DNA from: Tetrastigma voinierianum
Lineage: Eukaryota > Streptophyta > Magnoliopsida > Vitales > Vitaceae
Direction: 5' to 3'
Assembly: GCA_016808115.1 (NCBI GenBank)
Contig: JAEQBH010004412.1
Span: 1-64,000 of the forward strand
Length of the DNA stretch: 64,000 nucleotides
Position numbers and translations under genes: made by a program. This document shows positions 21,622 through 34,792 of this stretch, piece after piece (position 1 is the first letter of the stretch; each line of letters opens with the position of its first letter). Below the pieces are notes generated by a model that was not told the origin of the DNA, searched no databases, and worked only from the letters and a program-made list of their open reading frames with translations.

Positions 21622-23901
21622 AGCTCTTTAACAAGAATGAAAAAATTTCTGAAATGGACTTGAAGAGAACAGGAATGGGAACAACTTCTCAAGTAGAGGG
21701 AAGAGGAATTAAAGGAAGTAATGGAAAGGAGAGAAAGAGTGTTTATGTAAAGATTGGATTCAAAATACGGTCTTTCTCTGATAGCTTGACTAAAAATGGA
21801 TGAAGATGTGCTAACCTTTTTAGACAAAAGAGAAGAAAAGTTGGAAGGAAGTATGCTGTAAAAGGCAGAGGGGTCAAGTATCTCTACAAGGAACAGTTCA
21901 AGGAATTTGGGAAGCTTGTGGAGAAGAGGGACAAGGAAATTTGAGATGAGCAACAGCTACAGGACATAAATTTATTGGAATGAAGTCTGAATCAAGTGAA
22001 TTCCAAATTTAGTGAACATACACACTATGCTCCAGAACAGGAACAAATGAACAACATAGGTCAGAGGCAAGATAAATTAATCACTCAAGTGAATTTACCA
22101 ACAGTCATTGCCACTTCAATAAGGAAGAACCTCACAGAGAAGAAGAAGCAAATATCTCAATGCTAAGTTTCCTCCATCTTTAGCTAGCTTCAACCTTGAA
22201 CCTCATGACACAAAAATTTAAATCTGCAAAGAGGAGATGAACCTGTAGCCTCTTCTCTCCCAGGCCAAAAATTGTAATCATCCATCTTATAAAGTTCAAT
22301 AAATTTCTTAAGGTTGTGTTAAATTTTTTTTTTTTTGTGCATTGATGTGCTTATTAGAAAATATTTTTGTTTTAATTAATGAATGAATACGATGTGAAAA
22401 TTGAGTTGAGATTTGGTTGAAATGACTTGATTACAATTATGGTTGTGTTGTATTGTTGTGAGTTTTAAGCATGATCAACTGCAAATCTTTGCTTGATTGA
22501 AACAACATAACGACAAAACCTCATAACCAAACAACTTTTGAATTGAATTGTGGTAGGCCTCAATGAGTTGGAATAGGAAGTTGCATGTGTAAACTAAAAT
22601 GAAGTTTAAGGTTTAGATTTAAGAAAATGTGATAAGCCGGCGCACAAATAAGACATTAGCGTGTATATGATAAGATTCGATGAAGTCGAAAAAAAAATGC
22701 ACATGGTAAAATGTTCCTTAACAATTTGTGAAGGATTAGGGACATCTTCTGGGTTTAGTCACAGTCAAACAGTCCAAGGTCCTAGAACTTGTTAAATTAT
22801 TAGTTAAGGCGAAATCCTAGGCAATACCACTAGCAGTAATATAGTCATCCTTAGGAAGTTTGAGCCTTTCAGCCTTTAAGTTTGACCAATTGTCTAAAGT
22901 TTCTTCATTTGAACAACAAAATGAAAACCTCATACCTTCCTTTATTCTAATCCATGTGATTAAGAGACCCTTGTGGCCTAAGTTTCAGATAGGAACTTCA
23001 AAATCTGAAAAGGACAAGTTTGGGGAATGTTATTTTGATTTGAAAGAGGCAGAATGAAAGATGGAAAAAGAAAGAACAAATGGAAAATGGAAAGAATGCG
23101 AGATAAGTCAAAATTTTAGAATTGTTAAAAGTATTAGTTTTTTCTTCCTCTCATGAACAATTAATCTCTTAGAGTGTTCAACACCTAGTACCCTAATGCC
23201 AGTGATATAGAACTGCTGTAAAAGTTCTCTAGAGTGAACCAGCCTAAGAAGACGAGTCATTGCACTAATCCCCAGAAATATTTGATAAATGAAAAGAAAA
23301 GTCAAGGAGACTTCTCTTTAAAAGATGCCAAAGTGAGAATAGCGTATGATACATCAGGACAAGTTTGAGAATATATTTTTGGGCATGTGGAAAGAAAATG
23401 ATGAAGAATAGAGGCAAGATACACACAAATGGTATATCTGGGTAAATTTTTAGCTAAATTTATACTCCCAGCCATCTGCCCGATTTTGATAGCTCTAGGC
23501 CCAAAAAGACCTGAGTGATCTTGGAAGGTGTGCCTTTGCCATTAGTGGAGACTAATATGAAAACAGGCATATGGGACTTTGAAAGAACTAAAAGAAATTA
23601 CGGTCACTATGTAGGGTCAGGTGCCCAATCTACACGAGGAGGAAGAAGAAAACCAGCACACACAAAAAATAAAGATAACTTGACTAAATTGTTTACATTT
23701 CCAGAATTCATTAATTTGTTTTTGTGACAAAATTTTGAAATTTTCTTGAAAGTGCAGACTAAGTGAATTTGAAATTAAGTTTGCAAGTATTAGTTTCAAT
23801 TCAAGTTCTAGATTTAGTGCAAAGCAGAAAATAATGTAAAATAAGCTAAATTGTTTGGACAAACAAATCATAATTCTTTGTAGGGACAATCAAAACTTAC
23901 T
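21622..23901 (+). mobile_element. Element C: tail of extra ORF and 3' non-coding region
   Basis: The first 350 bp continue the charged, coiled-coil-like tail of the extra ORF across frames (e.g. EKISEMDLKRTGMG). The rest is 3' non-coding. Two blocks recur in A2 on the minus strand: 'gttcaacacctagtaccct' near 23177 matches near 40096, and 'ctagaacttgtta' near 22783 matches near 40513. This shows C and A2 are one family. The ORFs of 65-90 aa here are not credible genes. Confidence 0.65.
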
Positions 23902-23914
23902 AAGTTTGGAGATT
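23902..23914 (+). other. Polypurine tract of element C
   Basis: AAGTTTGGAGATT lies immediately before TGATAAG. It has the same layout as 9900-9912 (A1) and the reversed A2 tract at 39373-39385 (AGTTTGGGGAGTT on minus). Confidence 0.7.
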
Positions 23915-24089
23915 TGATAAGTCTTAAATGTCTATTTCCAGTTCTATTTTCTATTGTTTTAGTATTTTGAGTATTTTAATGCCAATTATGGAGAAATTTA
24001 CAAACTTTTTTTTTTTTTGTTTTGTGAATTCATTGAAAATAAGTTCCGACAAGAAGAAGAAAAACAGTGCTGTGATCTCGTTAATAAAG

Positions 24090-25285
24090 TTGAGTGTCGC
24101 GACAAACCAGCGATTACGAAGGCGTGGCCATAGTAACATTTCCTAATATGCATAACACCTGTCCCGATTGTTGAGGTGAGCTAGATTACATGTAGAGACG
24201 GTCATGACGAATGGGAAAAACATATGCCGTCGGTTGGGGAACAAAGATAGTTTGTGTTGCGACATAATCTTTGAACTAAAGGCCAAAATATCTGCCATTG
24301 ACATAATCTGATCTGTGTAACCTTTGATTCTATGAACATGGAAAAGTTTGTTGAGACAAAGATGCTGAAGAAAGTTTTGGAGTCCTGACAAAGAGAGAAA
24401 GCGAGGAGTCCTTGTGAAAAGTGCTTGTGGATGGTGACTGTTGCGACAGGAGAGTCAATCGCGACTATACTTCAATGCTTAAAGGTGTTTTGATTGTGCG
24501 ATAGAGATCTTGGCGGTGTGACACGAATAAATTGAGCAGAGAAAGCGAGTGTGACACAATCCTAAATCCGACATAGTTTCAGCAAATGCAAAGTCATGTT
24601 GCGACATAACAAAGCGGGTGCATTCTTTGCGTTCGACAACACATAGAGTATCATGTGACAGGAAAATGGAGTGCAACGAAGACAGGCACAAAAGCGGAAA
24701 CTAGTTATGTCATGACCAGAAAAACTAAGTTGCGACAAGAAATATGCTGCATGCAGAAAAGTGTTGTCGCGACATAACATATTGGGGTCGCAACATGTAA
24801 AACACCCAAACACAAAAGTCTAGGTTGCAACATTAAAAATGAAGCTGGAACGAGGAAACAGGCTAAGTGGCAATAGAACTCTGTCGCGACAGAATTTTTG
24901 GGTCGCGATCGAGATGACAATAATGCAAGACAGTGTTGCAATAAGAACCAACACATAAATCTTTGTCCGCGACAGAAAAGGCTGGTGCGACATCAAGTGA
25001 AGAAATGATTAGCATCACTATCATGACATGAAAACTTTAGTCAGCGATACCCGACCTGCTCAAGAGCTGCATTGAAACTATGTTGCGACATTCATGTTTG
25101 AGGAATGAACAGAATATTGTCATGACAGAGTTATCATACTGAATGAAAGAAGAATGTCACAACAAGAATATGATGTCGCAACTCAAGCAAGAATGAGCAC
25201 AAGATCTTCTAGGTCGTGACAGATGACTGCTTGCTGCAACAAAAATTCAAAACTATGTCACGACACAACTTTTAGGTCGCGATTG
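24090..25285. repeat. Decayed GTCGCGAC array in the LTR of element C
   Basis: More than twenty related sites, but few exact ones (24766, 24883). Most are single or double transition variants: GTTGCGAC, GTCGCAAC, GTCATGAC, GTCACGAC, GTCGTGAC, GTCGCGAT. Doublet spacing persists, e.g. 24766/24787 (21), 24883/24902 (19), 25155/25174 (19), 25257/25276 (19). The pattern fits loss of methylated CpG by deamination. Confidence 0.85.
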
Positions 25286-25332
25286 AGAAGACAACCTGAG
25301 CCTAAAAGTTAGGGCCCAAACTTTTAGAGCTC

Positions 25333-25340
25333 TATAAATA
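25333..25340 (+). promoter_or_regulatory. TATA box of C 3' LTR
   Basis: TATAAATA about 50 bp after the last palindrome. The context is nearly identical to 2016-2023. Confidence 0.65.
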
Positions 25341-25826
25341 GAAATTACTGCGGAAAGAGAGGCAGTCAGTCAACAAGGACGAACCAGACTACCTGGGAAG
25401 CTGAGCACTCTTTGTAATATATATTATTTCTTCGTAGATTAGTGTAGCGTGATATTTTAATTTGATACTAGATCTGAAATAGTGATTTTTTCATAAGTTT
25501 TGAAGTTGAAATTTAATGATGAAATTCATTTATGATTACTGTTTGAATGTAATGAACTCTAGAAAAAGCTGGAAATCATTTCTTCGGTAGATTACACTTA
25601 CAATGGAATTTTCTAGATCAGTATTTCAATGTATGTTGTAATCAGTTTTGAGCTTCCTTCTTGGAAAAATACGTGTTAGTGATGGTCTTTTGTAAAATGA
25701 GAAAAGAAAATTTTCTGAATTGAATTTTGAGATTATTTGAGATAGTGTTGTTCTTGATATTAATTTATTCAATTTGGTAACATACTACATGAAGGACTAT
25801 TGTTTAGCTCTGATTCAAAGACCCTC

Positions 25827-27071
25827 TGATTAGTGCCACAGTAGGATGATCCGAAATCAACAAAATTGTATCTATATTCCTCTGCACCGTAGTCAAGCTA
25901 CTACGAGTATAGTGGTCTAGGAATTCGAACAGGGATGGGTTTCTTCGTACAAATGATTTAAGGTGAAGTCAAAGCTGGTGGAATTAAATTTGGATTTTGG
26001 GGTTTGGTAAAAGCAATTGAGGGATAATGTTTGAAAACTAAAATTTAAATAAAATAAAATTAAAAAGTCTCACAAGTATTTCGTTAGCAGTTCGGGTTCT
26101 AAGTTCGAGGGTTCTCGGTCAATCTCCTCACGTTGGGGAAGATGCTATAGTCATTTCCCGAACCGGATCTTCATTTAGCTTTTAAAAACTAAATCATATG
26201 ATTTTTCCTTTTGAAAGATGGCATTTCACGAACATTCATGGTCCCAAACAGTGAAAACCTATCTCCCAAACTCATCTTACATTAACAAATAGGAGGCAAC
26301 TAATGAATATCAATGGATCTAGTATTAAGCATCCAATGAACCCTAAAAGATTGCCAAATATTGGTAAATCAAGATGCACCTAATTTGAACACAGAGTGAG
26401 TTGGAGCATAAATGCCCACATAAATGTGTCGTTAAGAAAGCAAAGGACCCGATAGTTACCTTCGTAGCGCCCGAAGCGACCTTTTTGCTTCAAGGAGGCC
26501 TTAGCCAACATCCTCTGAGTTGTCATCCTCGAGGGTGTTTGGCTCAATAGAAAAATGAAGAAAATGAGAAAGGAAAATGGGAGAATTGAGCCTAATTTGT
26601 TCTGACAAAAAAAAATCGAGTCCTCCTCTGCAGGTGTGAAACAAAATGAAGCATGTACAAACCAAGTGAATGCCATACAATCCAAACATAAGTGATTGCA
26701 ACAAGGGTAGAAAGGAGAAGAGCCAAAATTGTAACAAAAGGCAGGCGTGACGAGTCGCTACTAGAGGAACGGTGCCAAGGTGCACAGTGCAGTGAAAACC
26801 TTCCTGCGTGGTGCAGACTCTTCCACATTTTCTCTTCTTTCCTTGATCTGTGATGCACTTGATGTTGAGTTTGATTTAATTCTTCGTGCTTGGATCTGAC
26901 TCAACAATTTAAGCGTAATTAGCTCGTAAAAAGCGCAAAATTTGCCCACAAAATGTGATCATTAAAATAGTAGGGACATGTGTGCCGTTCGGGTCAATTA
27001 AGATAATTAGTACCACAGCACTCAAAACCTATAATAAATAGGGCTCAAAATGGCACTTTGGGCACTAATCA
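25827..27071 (-). repeat. B3 left LTR (3' LTR of the element)
   Basis: 1245 bp. It lacks the phased TTCGCTAT array of B2 and B4; the corresponding place (26700-26850) reads like the B1 type ('cttcctgcgtggtgcag', 'ttctcttctttccttgatctg'). The terminal hairpin, slightly reduced, is at about 27002-27071. Confidence 0.85.
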
Positions 27072-29555
27072 CACCCCAACCTACACATTGCTAGTCATAG
27101 CAATGCTGAGAAAAGAAAAGAAAGAGAGCATACAACCAAAAACAAAATAATGTTCACATAAATTATATTTCAAGGTTATTGAATGGTAATACTTTACAAC
27201 CCTAAGTAAGAATAATCAATGCTGTGTCACGATAACTATATTGAGAGAATGAATGCCGTACAAATTGGTATCAAAAGAGTCTCCATCTGAATGAATCAAC
27301 CAAAAACTGCAAAATCTAAGTGTTTATTTTATCGATCTCGACAATAAAGCTAACAAACTTGCACTCTCCCAACTATTTGCTACCACGACCTAACATGCTA
27401 ACCAACCTAAATAGATCGGGACCGCCTCTTATTCCACAATTCTTTTTGTTGTAGGGTGCAATCTTTGAGAATCGACCTCACCAAAGTCCATGTAGCAGGG
27501 GATCTGTGATGACTCCCAACCCAGTGGGCTTGGGGGCCTGAAGTCGCAAGGATCTTTTCGACCTGAGCTTCTTCAAATTTCACCGGGACTTGAATGATTT
27601 CGAGACTCCGGCTCTGGCACTTCGCTCACCCATCCACCCATGTAGCGACGCACAAATTGGTGGCTCCCGGCCGATAAAGGTTTAGAGACACTTAGGGCTT
27701 TAAAACTTTAACCATATACCCTCGGACCCAGTGCTTTCGGGTTCAAAGTAACATTGCAATTTTTATTCTTTTTCTTTTTGCTTTTTCTTTTTTTCTTTTC
27801 TTTCTTTTATTTTTTTTCGAACATTGGCCTTCTTTCCCGCAGGGTCCTTAACCTATTAAAGCGATCAATGAAACTAGGGTAGGTTATACAAAGTAAAGGA
27901 GGTTCTTTGATTTTATTTAACATTGAAACCTAATGTGCTGTGTGGTTAGCTAAGGTGGAAAGAAAAGATTAAATCAATAAATTCAACTCATTCACTCAAT
28001 TATGCATCGAACCAATCTAACATCAATAGAATTAGAAAAATTCAATTTTCAGTATGGGCTAGACTGACACAAGAATTTTGGTTGCAACGTGTCAAATTTT
28101 GAAAGAAGTGATTGTTTTAATTATAGACTTTATAGAAGAGACAACAAACCACTAAACATCACAAAGATGGGCTTGCAAATAATAACAACTACATAAATAC
28201 AAGCCCTTCCCTTGCCCCTTTCTCCCTGACCTAAACATCTTAGTGTCGAAATGGGGCTCAGTTGGAAAATTAGAAGGATGTGTTCTGCTCATGATGAGAT
28301 GTGATCAATTCTTTGGATAGGAAACCACTTAAACTTTCCATCGGCACATATTCACTCCGTTTGGGCTTCAAATAAACAAGTTAGGAGAAAGAAAAAAAGT
28401 TACGAGTTGGAGCATTTTGAAAGTACACATTCATAAAAAATTTCAAAAAGTGTTTCTTACCATATTTGGATTCTAAGCTCTCTAACAATGGTACCAAGAA
28501 ACGCCTAAGCAGGTTAGAATGAAAAAGTTATAGTGAAAATAAAAATTTGGAAATAAAGTGGGCCCATAGCGAAAATTTCGCTAAACTATGAAGAATTTGA
28601 CATATGAAAATTTCGCTATGACTCATAAAATTTTAAGCCTATGTCTAATAACGAAAATTTTGAATTTTAAAACAAATAAAATAAATAATAATAAAATAAA
28701 AATAAAATAATAATAATAATAATTTTTTAATAAATTAAGCATTTTTTTAGAGACAAAATTTTTTTATATAAAATTTTAAATAAAAATAAATTTAAAAAAA
28801 ATTTTAAATAAAAATAATATATATATATATAAAAAAAACAAACGTTTTTTTTTTTTTAAATAAAAATAAATATAAAATAAAATGAAACCTTTGTGCATGT
28901 TTTGGCATTTAGTGAAATGCTATCCTTTGTTGATTTCGCTAATTTGTGCATTTAAACTAAGCTAGCGAAATGCCTTTATTCACTAATGAAAGAATTTTCC
29001 GAATTTACATTATCATAAATTTCATAATTGGCAAATTTCTCTAGCTTCAGTAAAAATTCCATCTATCATGAAATTTTAATTCTTCTGATGCCAATTTCGC
29101 TATAGTTCTTGAAAACTTCTCCATTTCTGTACAGCACAGTGATTTCAATCCGAGCTTAAAATTTGCCTAACTCACAAAAATTGTAAGAAATTAGGAAAAA
29201 TTGCAAAGAAAAATTAATTTAAAAACAAATTAACTAAAAATTAAAGAAAAATGAAATTAATAAAATCAGAAATAAAATACGATAAAATAAAATAAGACCA
29301 AGAAAATTAAAACAAAAGTGGGGGGGGGAGAAAGAACTAAAAGAAATGCCGAGGAGTTAGGGTGTAAATCGAACGGCACCAGACTCATCCTTATGCCATG
29401 CGTATGTGCATTTGCCATCTTGTTTGGTAATTAGCAAAATTACGTACAATGGCTACTAATCTCTTAATTTTTTATAGGCGATGGGGTGGCCTTTTGGGTG
29501 GGTGTTTCAGGGATTGGTTTGTCACTGATGAGGGTATATACTTGAGTAGGAGAGG
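27072..29555 (-). mobile_element. B3 3' interior, non-coding
   Basis: The same blocks as in B1 and B2: 'cacattgctagtcatagcaatgc', a pyrimidine tract 27760-27815, and 'cactccgtttgggcttcaaataaa' near 28346 (B1 has it near 7424). 28560-29120 contains scattered TTCGCTA/TAGCGAA words, and 28660-28880 is a long A/T-only stretch of aaataaaa type. No RT or integrase motif was found. Confidence 0.6.
28660..28880. repeat. A/T low-complexity tract
   Basis: Mostly AAATAAAA and TTTT runs with an (AT)n core near 28818-28830. It likely grew by slippage within B3. Confidence 0.9.
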
Positions 29556-29589
29556 TGCCAGCGTCAGAGTGGTATAGTTTAGCGGTGGA

Positions 29590-30302
29590 CTTTAGACTTT
29601 TCTATTTTCCTTTCCTACCTCTCGGTCGGCATTGGAAGTTTCTTCTTTTTTCTCCCATGGACAGACAGTACCAATGTCTGAAGGTTCAAAATTTTCTACT
29701 AGGCCTTCTTGTGGCTGCTGTAGACACGGCTCCTCCACCATGGTTTCCCTTTGGCACTCTTCCTCTGGATTTTCTTCCTCTTGATGAACAAGCTGATTGG
29801 TGAGCTTTGAGATGGATTCCTGCAGGATGTCCAATTTTTGATCATTTTTGCTTTGGAACCCATCCAATTTCTTGTCCAAGGAGCTCTCTTTACGTGTCGA
29901 TTTCTGATTGGCAGACTGATCACAGTACTTTGCTCCTCATACTAAATTATCCACTATTTGCTCCAAGTTGGGATGGCTTGTTCTTGAGGATGGGGTTGGT
30001 GATTCTTCTTCTTGAAATGGGGGCATAATAAGTTCGAGGTGCCATATTGTGAGTTTGGTTCCATGAGAATTTGTGATTCCCCAGCTGTGGTTGTAAAACT
30101 ACCATATGGTGGGCTCATCATTGAAGTCTGTAGTCCTCATGGACTTATATTCCTGGGTTCCTCTCCACGGGTTCTTGTTTTTATATGGTAGGTTCATGTA
30201 ATCCCTCATGGACATATATGCACTAGGGTTACCTTCCATGGTGTATTGAGCGTATTTCTTCCTCTTCGTGGTCACCGATTCAAACCCACTTTGAACATTC
30301 AA
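29590..30302 (-). pseudogene. gag: Gag C-terminal part of B3
   Basis: The first frame from 30302 reads MNVQSGFESV, 'PSAYMSMRDYM', 'PWRGTQEYKSMRTTDFNDEP' and then a stop. Another frame from 29879 gives 'DKKLDGFQSKNDQKLD', 'SISKLTNQ' and an acidic tail with a possible coiled coil. This arrangement is known from the linker between capsid and protease in plant Athila-type gag. The capsid core and the protease are missing. Confidence 0.7.
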
Positions 30303-30478
30303 TCTGTGGTAAATAAAACCTTACAAAATAACACCAACAGTCGAAATTTTTTTTTTTTTTGAAATGAAATAAAATGAAAAAAATGACAATGAAATATAAA
30401 AATTCACCAAAACTGCAGTGAGTATCTGAGTGTTCCTGACTTCGTCAAATGCATGGCGCATCCCGTGGCCAGCGTATT

Positions 30479-31689
30479 TGAATCGTGCCGGTGGTGATCG
30501 AGAATCAACAAAATTTGTATCCTATATTCCTCCTACTGCCGTAGTCAAACTCTTTGCATTATAGTGATCTAAGATTAGAACACGGGGATGGGTTTTTGTT
30601 AGTACAAATGATTTAGTGAAATTAGTGGTGAATTAAATTTTGATTTTGAGGTTTAGTAAGTGTGAGATATCTTTGCGTGAAATTTAAAAATAAATAAAAT
30701 TAAAAAAGAAGTCTCCACACAGTGTGATTTCTTTGGATTCGGGTTCTACAAAAAAGAGTTCAGCTGGGGTTCTGGTCAATCTCCTCGCGTTGGGAAGATG
30801 ACCTATGGTCATTCTTTGGCTTAAGGATCTTCCATTTAGCTTTTAAAAACTAAACCCTATGATTTTTCCTTTTGAAAGATGGCATTTCACGAACATTCAT
30901 GGTCCCAAACAGTGAAAACCTATCTCCCGAACTCATCTTACATTAACAAATAGGAGGCAACTAAAGTGTGTCGATGGATCTGGTATTAAGCATCCAATGG
31001 AACCTTTAAGATTGCGGAAATATTAGTCAGTAGTCACCTAAGAAGATTTGAACCTAGAGTGAAGGTTGGAGCATAAATGCCCATAAATGCGTTAAACGAG
31101 GACCATGATTTTATGCGTAATACATCGGCGTATGCGCGAGGAGGGCCTTAGCGAGCAATCTCAGGGTGTTTGGCGGCGAGGAAATGAGAAAAGGGAAAAG
31201 CGGGAGAAGCAGGCCTAATTTTCTTTACGACAAAAATCGTCTCTCCTCTGATTATACAAAGTAAACTATGTAGCTTTAAACCAAGTCAAATGCCTTCGTC
31301 CAAACGCAGTGATTCTGACAAGGGTAGAAGAGAAAAACCAAAATTGTAACAAAGTGAAGCGTCAGCGGGGAATATTCTCTTTGGAGGAGCAGTGCTCGGG
31401 ATGCACTTGATGCGTCGCAGGAAGAAGCCTTCTGGTGGTGCAATTCTTCACATTTTGCTCTTCTTTCCTTCGATCTTTGATATGCAATGTTGGGTTTGAT
31501 TTGAATTCTTAGGTGTGGATCGACTCTTCAATTTGTCGTCTTCATGGCTATAATTGCCACAAAATGTGATCATTAAAATAGTAGGGACCTTAATGTGCAT
31601 ATCGGGTCAATTAGAATGATTAGTACACAAAAAGCACTCAAAACCTATAATAAATAGGGCTCAAAATAGCACTTTTTGGGCACTAATCA
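30479..31689 (-). repeat. B3 right LTR (5' LTR of the element)
   Basis: It starts TGAATCGTGCC and ends GGCACTAATCA, with the terminal hairpin at 31618-31689. It aligns well with 25827-27071, including 'ggtcccaaacagtgaaaacctat' near 30900 and 26240. 1211 bp. Confidence 0.85.
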
Positions 31690-32652
31690 CCCTATAAGTG
31701 ACACAGAGATGGAGATTCCTGAGAGCTTAGACTAGTTACTTAGGGGTATGTTAGACTAATATTGATGAACTAATGAGCTCTAAAAGGTTACTTAGATAAA
31801 TCCTAATTTTGTCATGGTTTGAGAATAGGTTGAGTGATATATCAATTTAATCAATTGAATCCTCCTTGATATGGAAGAATGATCTTGATCCCATGTTAGC
31901 ATGAGATCTAATCAAGGAAAGAGAAAACTCTTTCAGATCTTAAGGTTGAGACATCATTCATGTTGTAGAGATATTGCAGTTGCCCTGTCTTGGGAAGCAA
32001 GAAATCCACAGTCATAAGAAATGGGTGCATAGAGGAAGTGTTGAAAAAACCTAGATCTTCACGGTGAAATTCTATTTACAAGTGGCAGTTAAAATCATGT
32101 TTAGGAATGAACATGAACCTCTTACTCAATGAAAGGTATGGTTGAAGGGAATCCGAGCTAGACTACCTCTTGACAAATTGGATTTCACTCAGGAAAAATA
32201 GAATGATAGGATGCATTGACAATTTCAGTAGTCGAATCAGTCTTCTTCAATGATCTGGTTCAATCAGTTACATTTGAGTTTAATTTTTTGTTTCTTTTAT
32301 TTTAAATATAGGGTTCCAAAATATTTTAGCGGCTTGTGAGTTGCTAAATTTTCATCTAGAAACTTGAGCGTCGATAGTGTAGAACTTGAGTAGTTGGGGT
32401 GGTTGAAATCCTATATTCCTTTCAATCTTCGTAGGAGCGATATAGGACTTATAGGATCATTTGTTACTTGTGTACGACTTTGTGCACTTGCAGTTTTAGA
32501 CCAAATTAAATTGTTAGTGAATTTAGTGACGAAGTACTCTTCTTATGAGCATACAATGTATGTTTGGTCTATGAAACAAGTTTTTAGTACCTTTGCACGG
32601 AGTTGGTACAGTCCTTCGATGTCAAAATTGTATATTCATTTAGTCAGCAACA
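31690..32652 (+). mobile_element. 3' LTR of element C, right part
   Basis: Collinear with 2570-3586: 'gtgacacagagatggagattcct', 'tgggaagcaagaaat', 'aatgtatgtttggtct' and the final 'gtcagcaaca'. Similarity with A1 ends at 32652, where A1 goes into its PBS, so this is the LTR end. Flanking DNA of the element therefore starts at 32653. Confidence 0.85.
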
Positions 32653-33105
32653 CACATCTCTCGGTGAAGGAAAGTCTTTATGGCCTAAAATGTACAGTTT
32701 CACCCATTTAACTTGATTGTATTGTATCTTTACATGAATCTTCCATATACTCATTGAAAGGTCTTGGAAGGATGACCGATAGCTGAGTGTTGCTGCCATA
32801 GTGATCAAGGCTGGCCAGTTCAAGAGTGTTAGCTTATATGGCATGTTGTCTCATGACAAAATATTCATCTTGAATAAGAAGGCCTCCGAAGAAGTCTTCC
32901 ATAGTCATTGCCTTGAATCTTCTGATTTACACTTCTTTTAAGGAATAAACTGCAGTCTTTCTCTTTGATTTACCATACTTTTAGATTATGCAACGTACTC
33001 TTCCTTAGATTCGTTAGTGTTCTTTCTGTTACGTATCAAGTCTGACAAATCTCATACGGTTTTCTATGGTTTCTTGTCTTTGCAAATAGGAACTGCTGAG
33101 ATCAA
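32653..33105. other. Unassigned stretch
   Basis: About 450 bp between the end of element C and LTR D. There is no open frame over 66 aa and no repeat shared with the rest of the window. It may be pre-insertion DNA or the 5' interior of the element to which LTR D belonged. Confidence 0.5.
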
Positions 33106-34792
33106 ATAAAATATCATGAGAAGCGGTTATCTCCATTTAAGCTCAAAAGAAAATTTCAGTAGCATAATCAACTACGCCATTAAAACTGTTTTTGTGATTT
33201 TCTTAAATTTGTGATAAAATAAAGAAAAAAAAAGTCCAAATTAGTAATTCCCTTTTTGGTTAAAATATTGATCTTTAAATTAATCATCTATCCGACAGCG
33301 CAAAACTTTGATAATATTGACGTATATATACAAATTTATGACAATGTCACGAGTTATTATCTAATCCCTATGGCCTTAAAACTTGTTACTGATTTTGATG
33401 AAAATATGTGTTTTGTCCTTTTATGGCCCAGATTCATTATTAAAGAATTTTTGATTGGGTCTTAATCAACTGCAGCATAGAGCGTACAAATAATAAAATT
33501 GGATTTTCATTAAGTCAGATATCGTTCCCAGTGGATGATGAATCATAAAACCAACTACTGACTACTTTAGATTCTTACTATTTGAACTCAATATTAAGAT
33601 GATTAGAGAACGAATAAATAATGCTAAATAATTTCACTTCTAGTATATACAAAATAATAATAAGAATGGAATTGAAGTTCTTGGGTGAGACAAAAATGGA
33701 CATAGACCAATGAATAATTGTCAAGTTCTCGTGAGATCATTTTGAAGCTTATAGCTGGGTTACAAGTCAAAAGTTAAATTTGTCAAAAAGATGCATCGCG
33801 GTAGGCTCGATTTCTCCCTTAACCACACCTTTCACTAATTAGATATTCATGTTCGTTTCTGACTCGTGAATCTAATCACCTACTTATAGGATAGAATCCT
33901 CTTTCTAAGATTTTAGTATTTTTCCTTATCGCACTTCATACCTGTGATCTTATGGACTCAGTTAATTTCAAGCCCCATAAAACAGGATATTGCAAGCCTT
34001 CCAATTTAGATGGCACTTGATCCTTCAATACCGATGAAATTCTCCATCTCCTTATTAGATCTTTGCTAACAAGGGATCGAATCTCTTATCGTAAAGAAGA
34101 GGAGAAAACCTCGGTTATTAAAACCGATATTTCACCAAACTATCCTCAAACCATGAGTAAGTTAGCCATTTATCTGAGTTACCTTTCAGAGTTCATTAGT
34201 TCCAAAGTATTAGTCTACCATACCCACAAAAAACTGCTCCATACCCTCAAGATTCTCCATCTTTATGTCATGTAGAGGGCCTCCTGTAAATTAGGGAAAG
34301 ATATAATACTTTGCTTGGGTACACTCCAGACTAAGAGACGGAACAATTAAGTTAAAAATAATACCAATCAACAAATTCAAGAATCTCTAACTAAGGCAAG
34401 CCTACTTTGTGCAAAAATGACTATCATCATCACCCATTCCCGCAGGGGAGCTCAATCTTTTCAAAACTGTCTACTCATATCGCTGACACTAACTGATCGC
34501 GAAAAATTCACTGAAAATGTGAAAGAACTGAAATAAATGAAATCCATAAATTTTCCAAACTCCATTTTATTCAAAACAATAAAGAAAGAGTTACAAGAAA
34601 TTCTACCGGGTTACACTTCGGGCCACTACTAAAACTAAATCAAAAGAAAACTAACTAAAAACTACACTCAAACTAAATCTACTAAAAAGGAAATAAAATA
34701 AAATAAAAGGGAAAAGAATAATATACAAAGAGTCTTCAATTACCCAGAAGTCCTGGAATTGCGAAAGCTGCTCACAGTGCCCTAGATGCGTC

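Larger units (their letters stand above)
23915..25826 (+). mobile_element. 3' LTR of element C, left part
   Basis: It starts TGATAAG after the PPT, contains a long GTCGCGAC-type array (24090-25285), TATAAATA at 25333-25340 and an R/U5 region collinear with 1945-2570. B3 interrupts it at 25826. With the right part (31690-32652), the LTR is about 2.87 kb. Confidence 0.85.
25827..31689 (-). mobile_element. Element B3: family B, gag remnant only, with target duplication
   Basis: LTRs at 25827-27071 and 30479-31689. The outer ends are TGATTAGTGCC and GGCACTAATCA, exact inverted repeats. Flanks are CCCTC (25822-25826) and CCCTA (31690-31694), a probable 5-bp target duplication with one change. The undisturbed site in A1 reads 'ggccctctgagtgac' near 2568. 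The interior keeps a gag C-terminal part but no pol. Confidence 0.9.
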
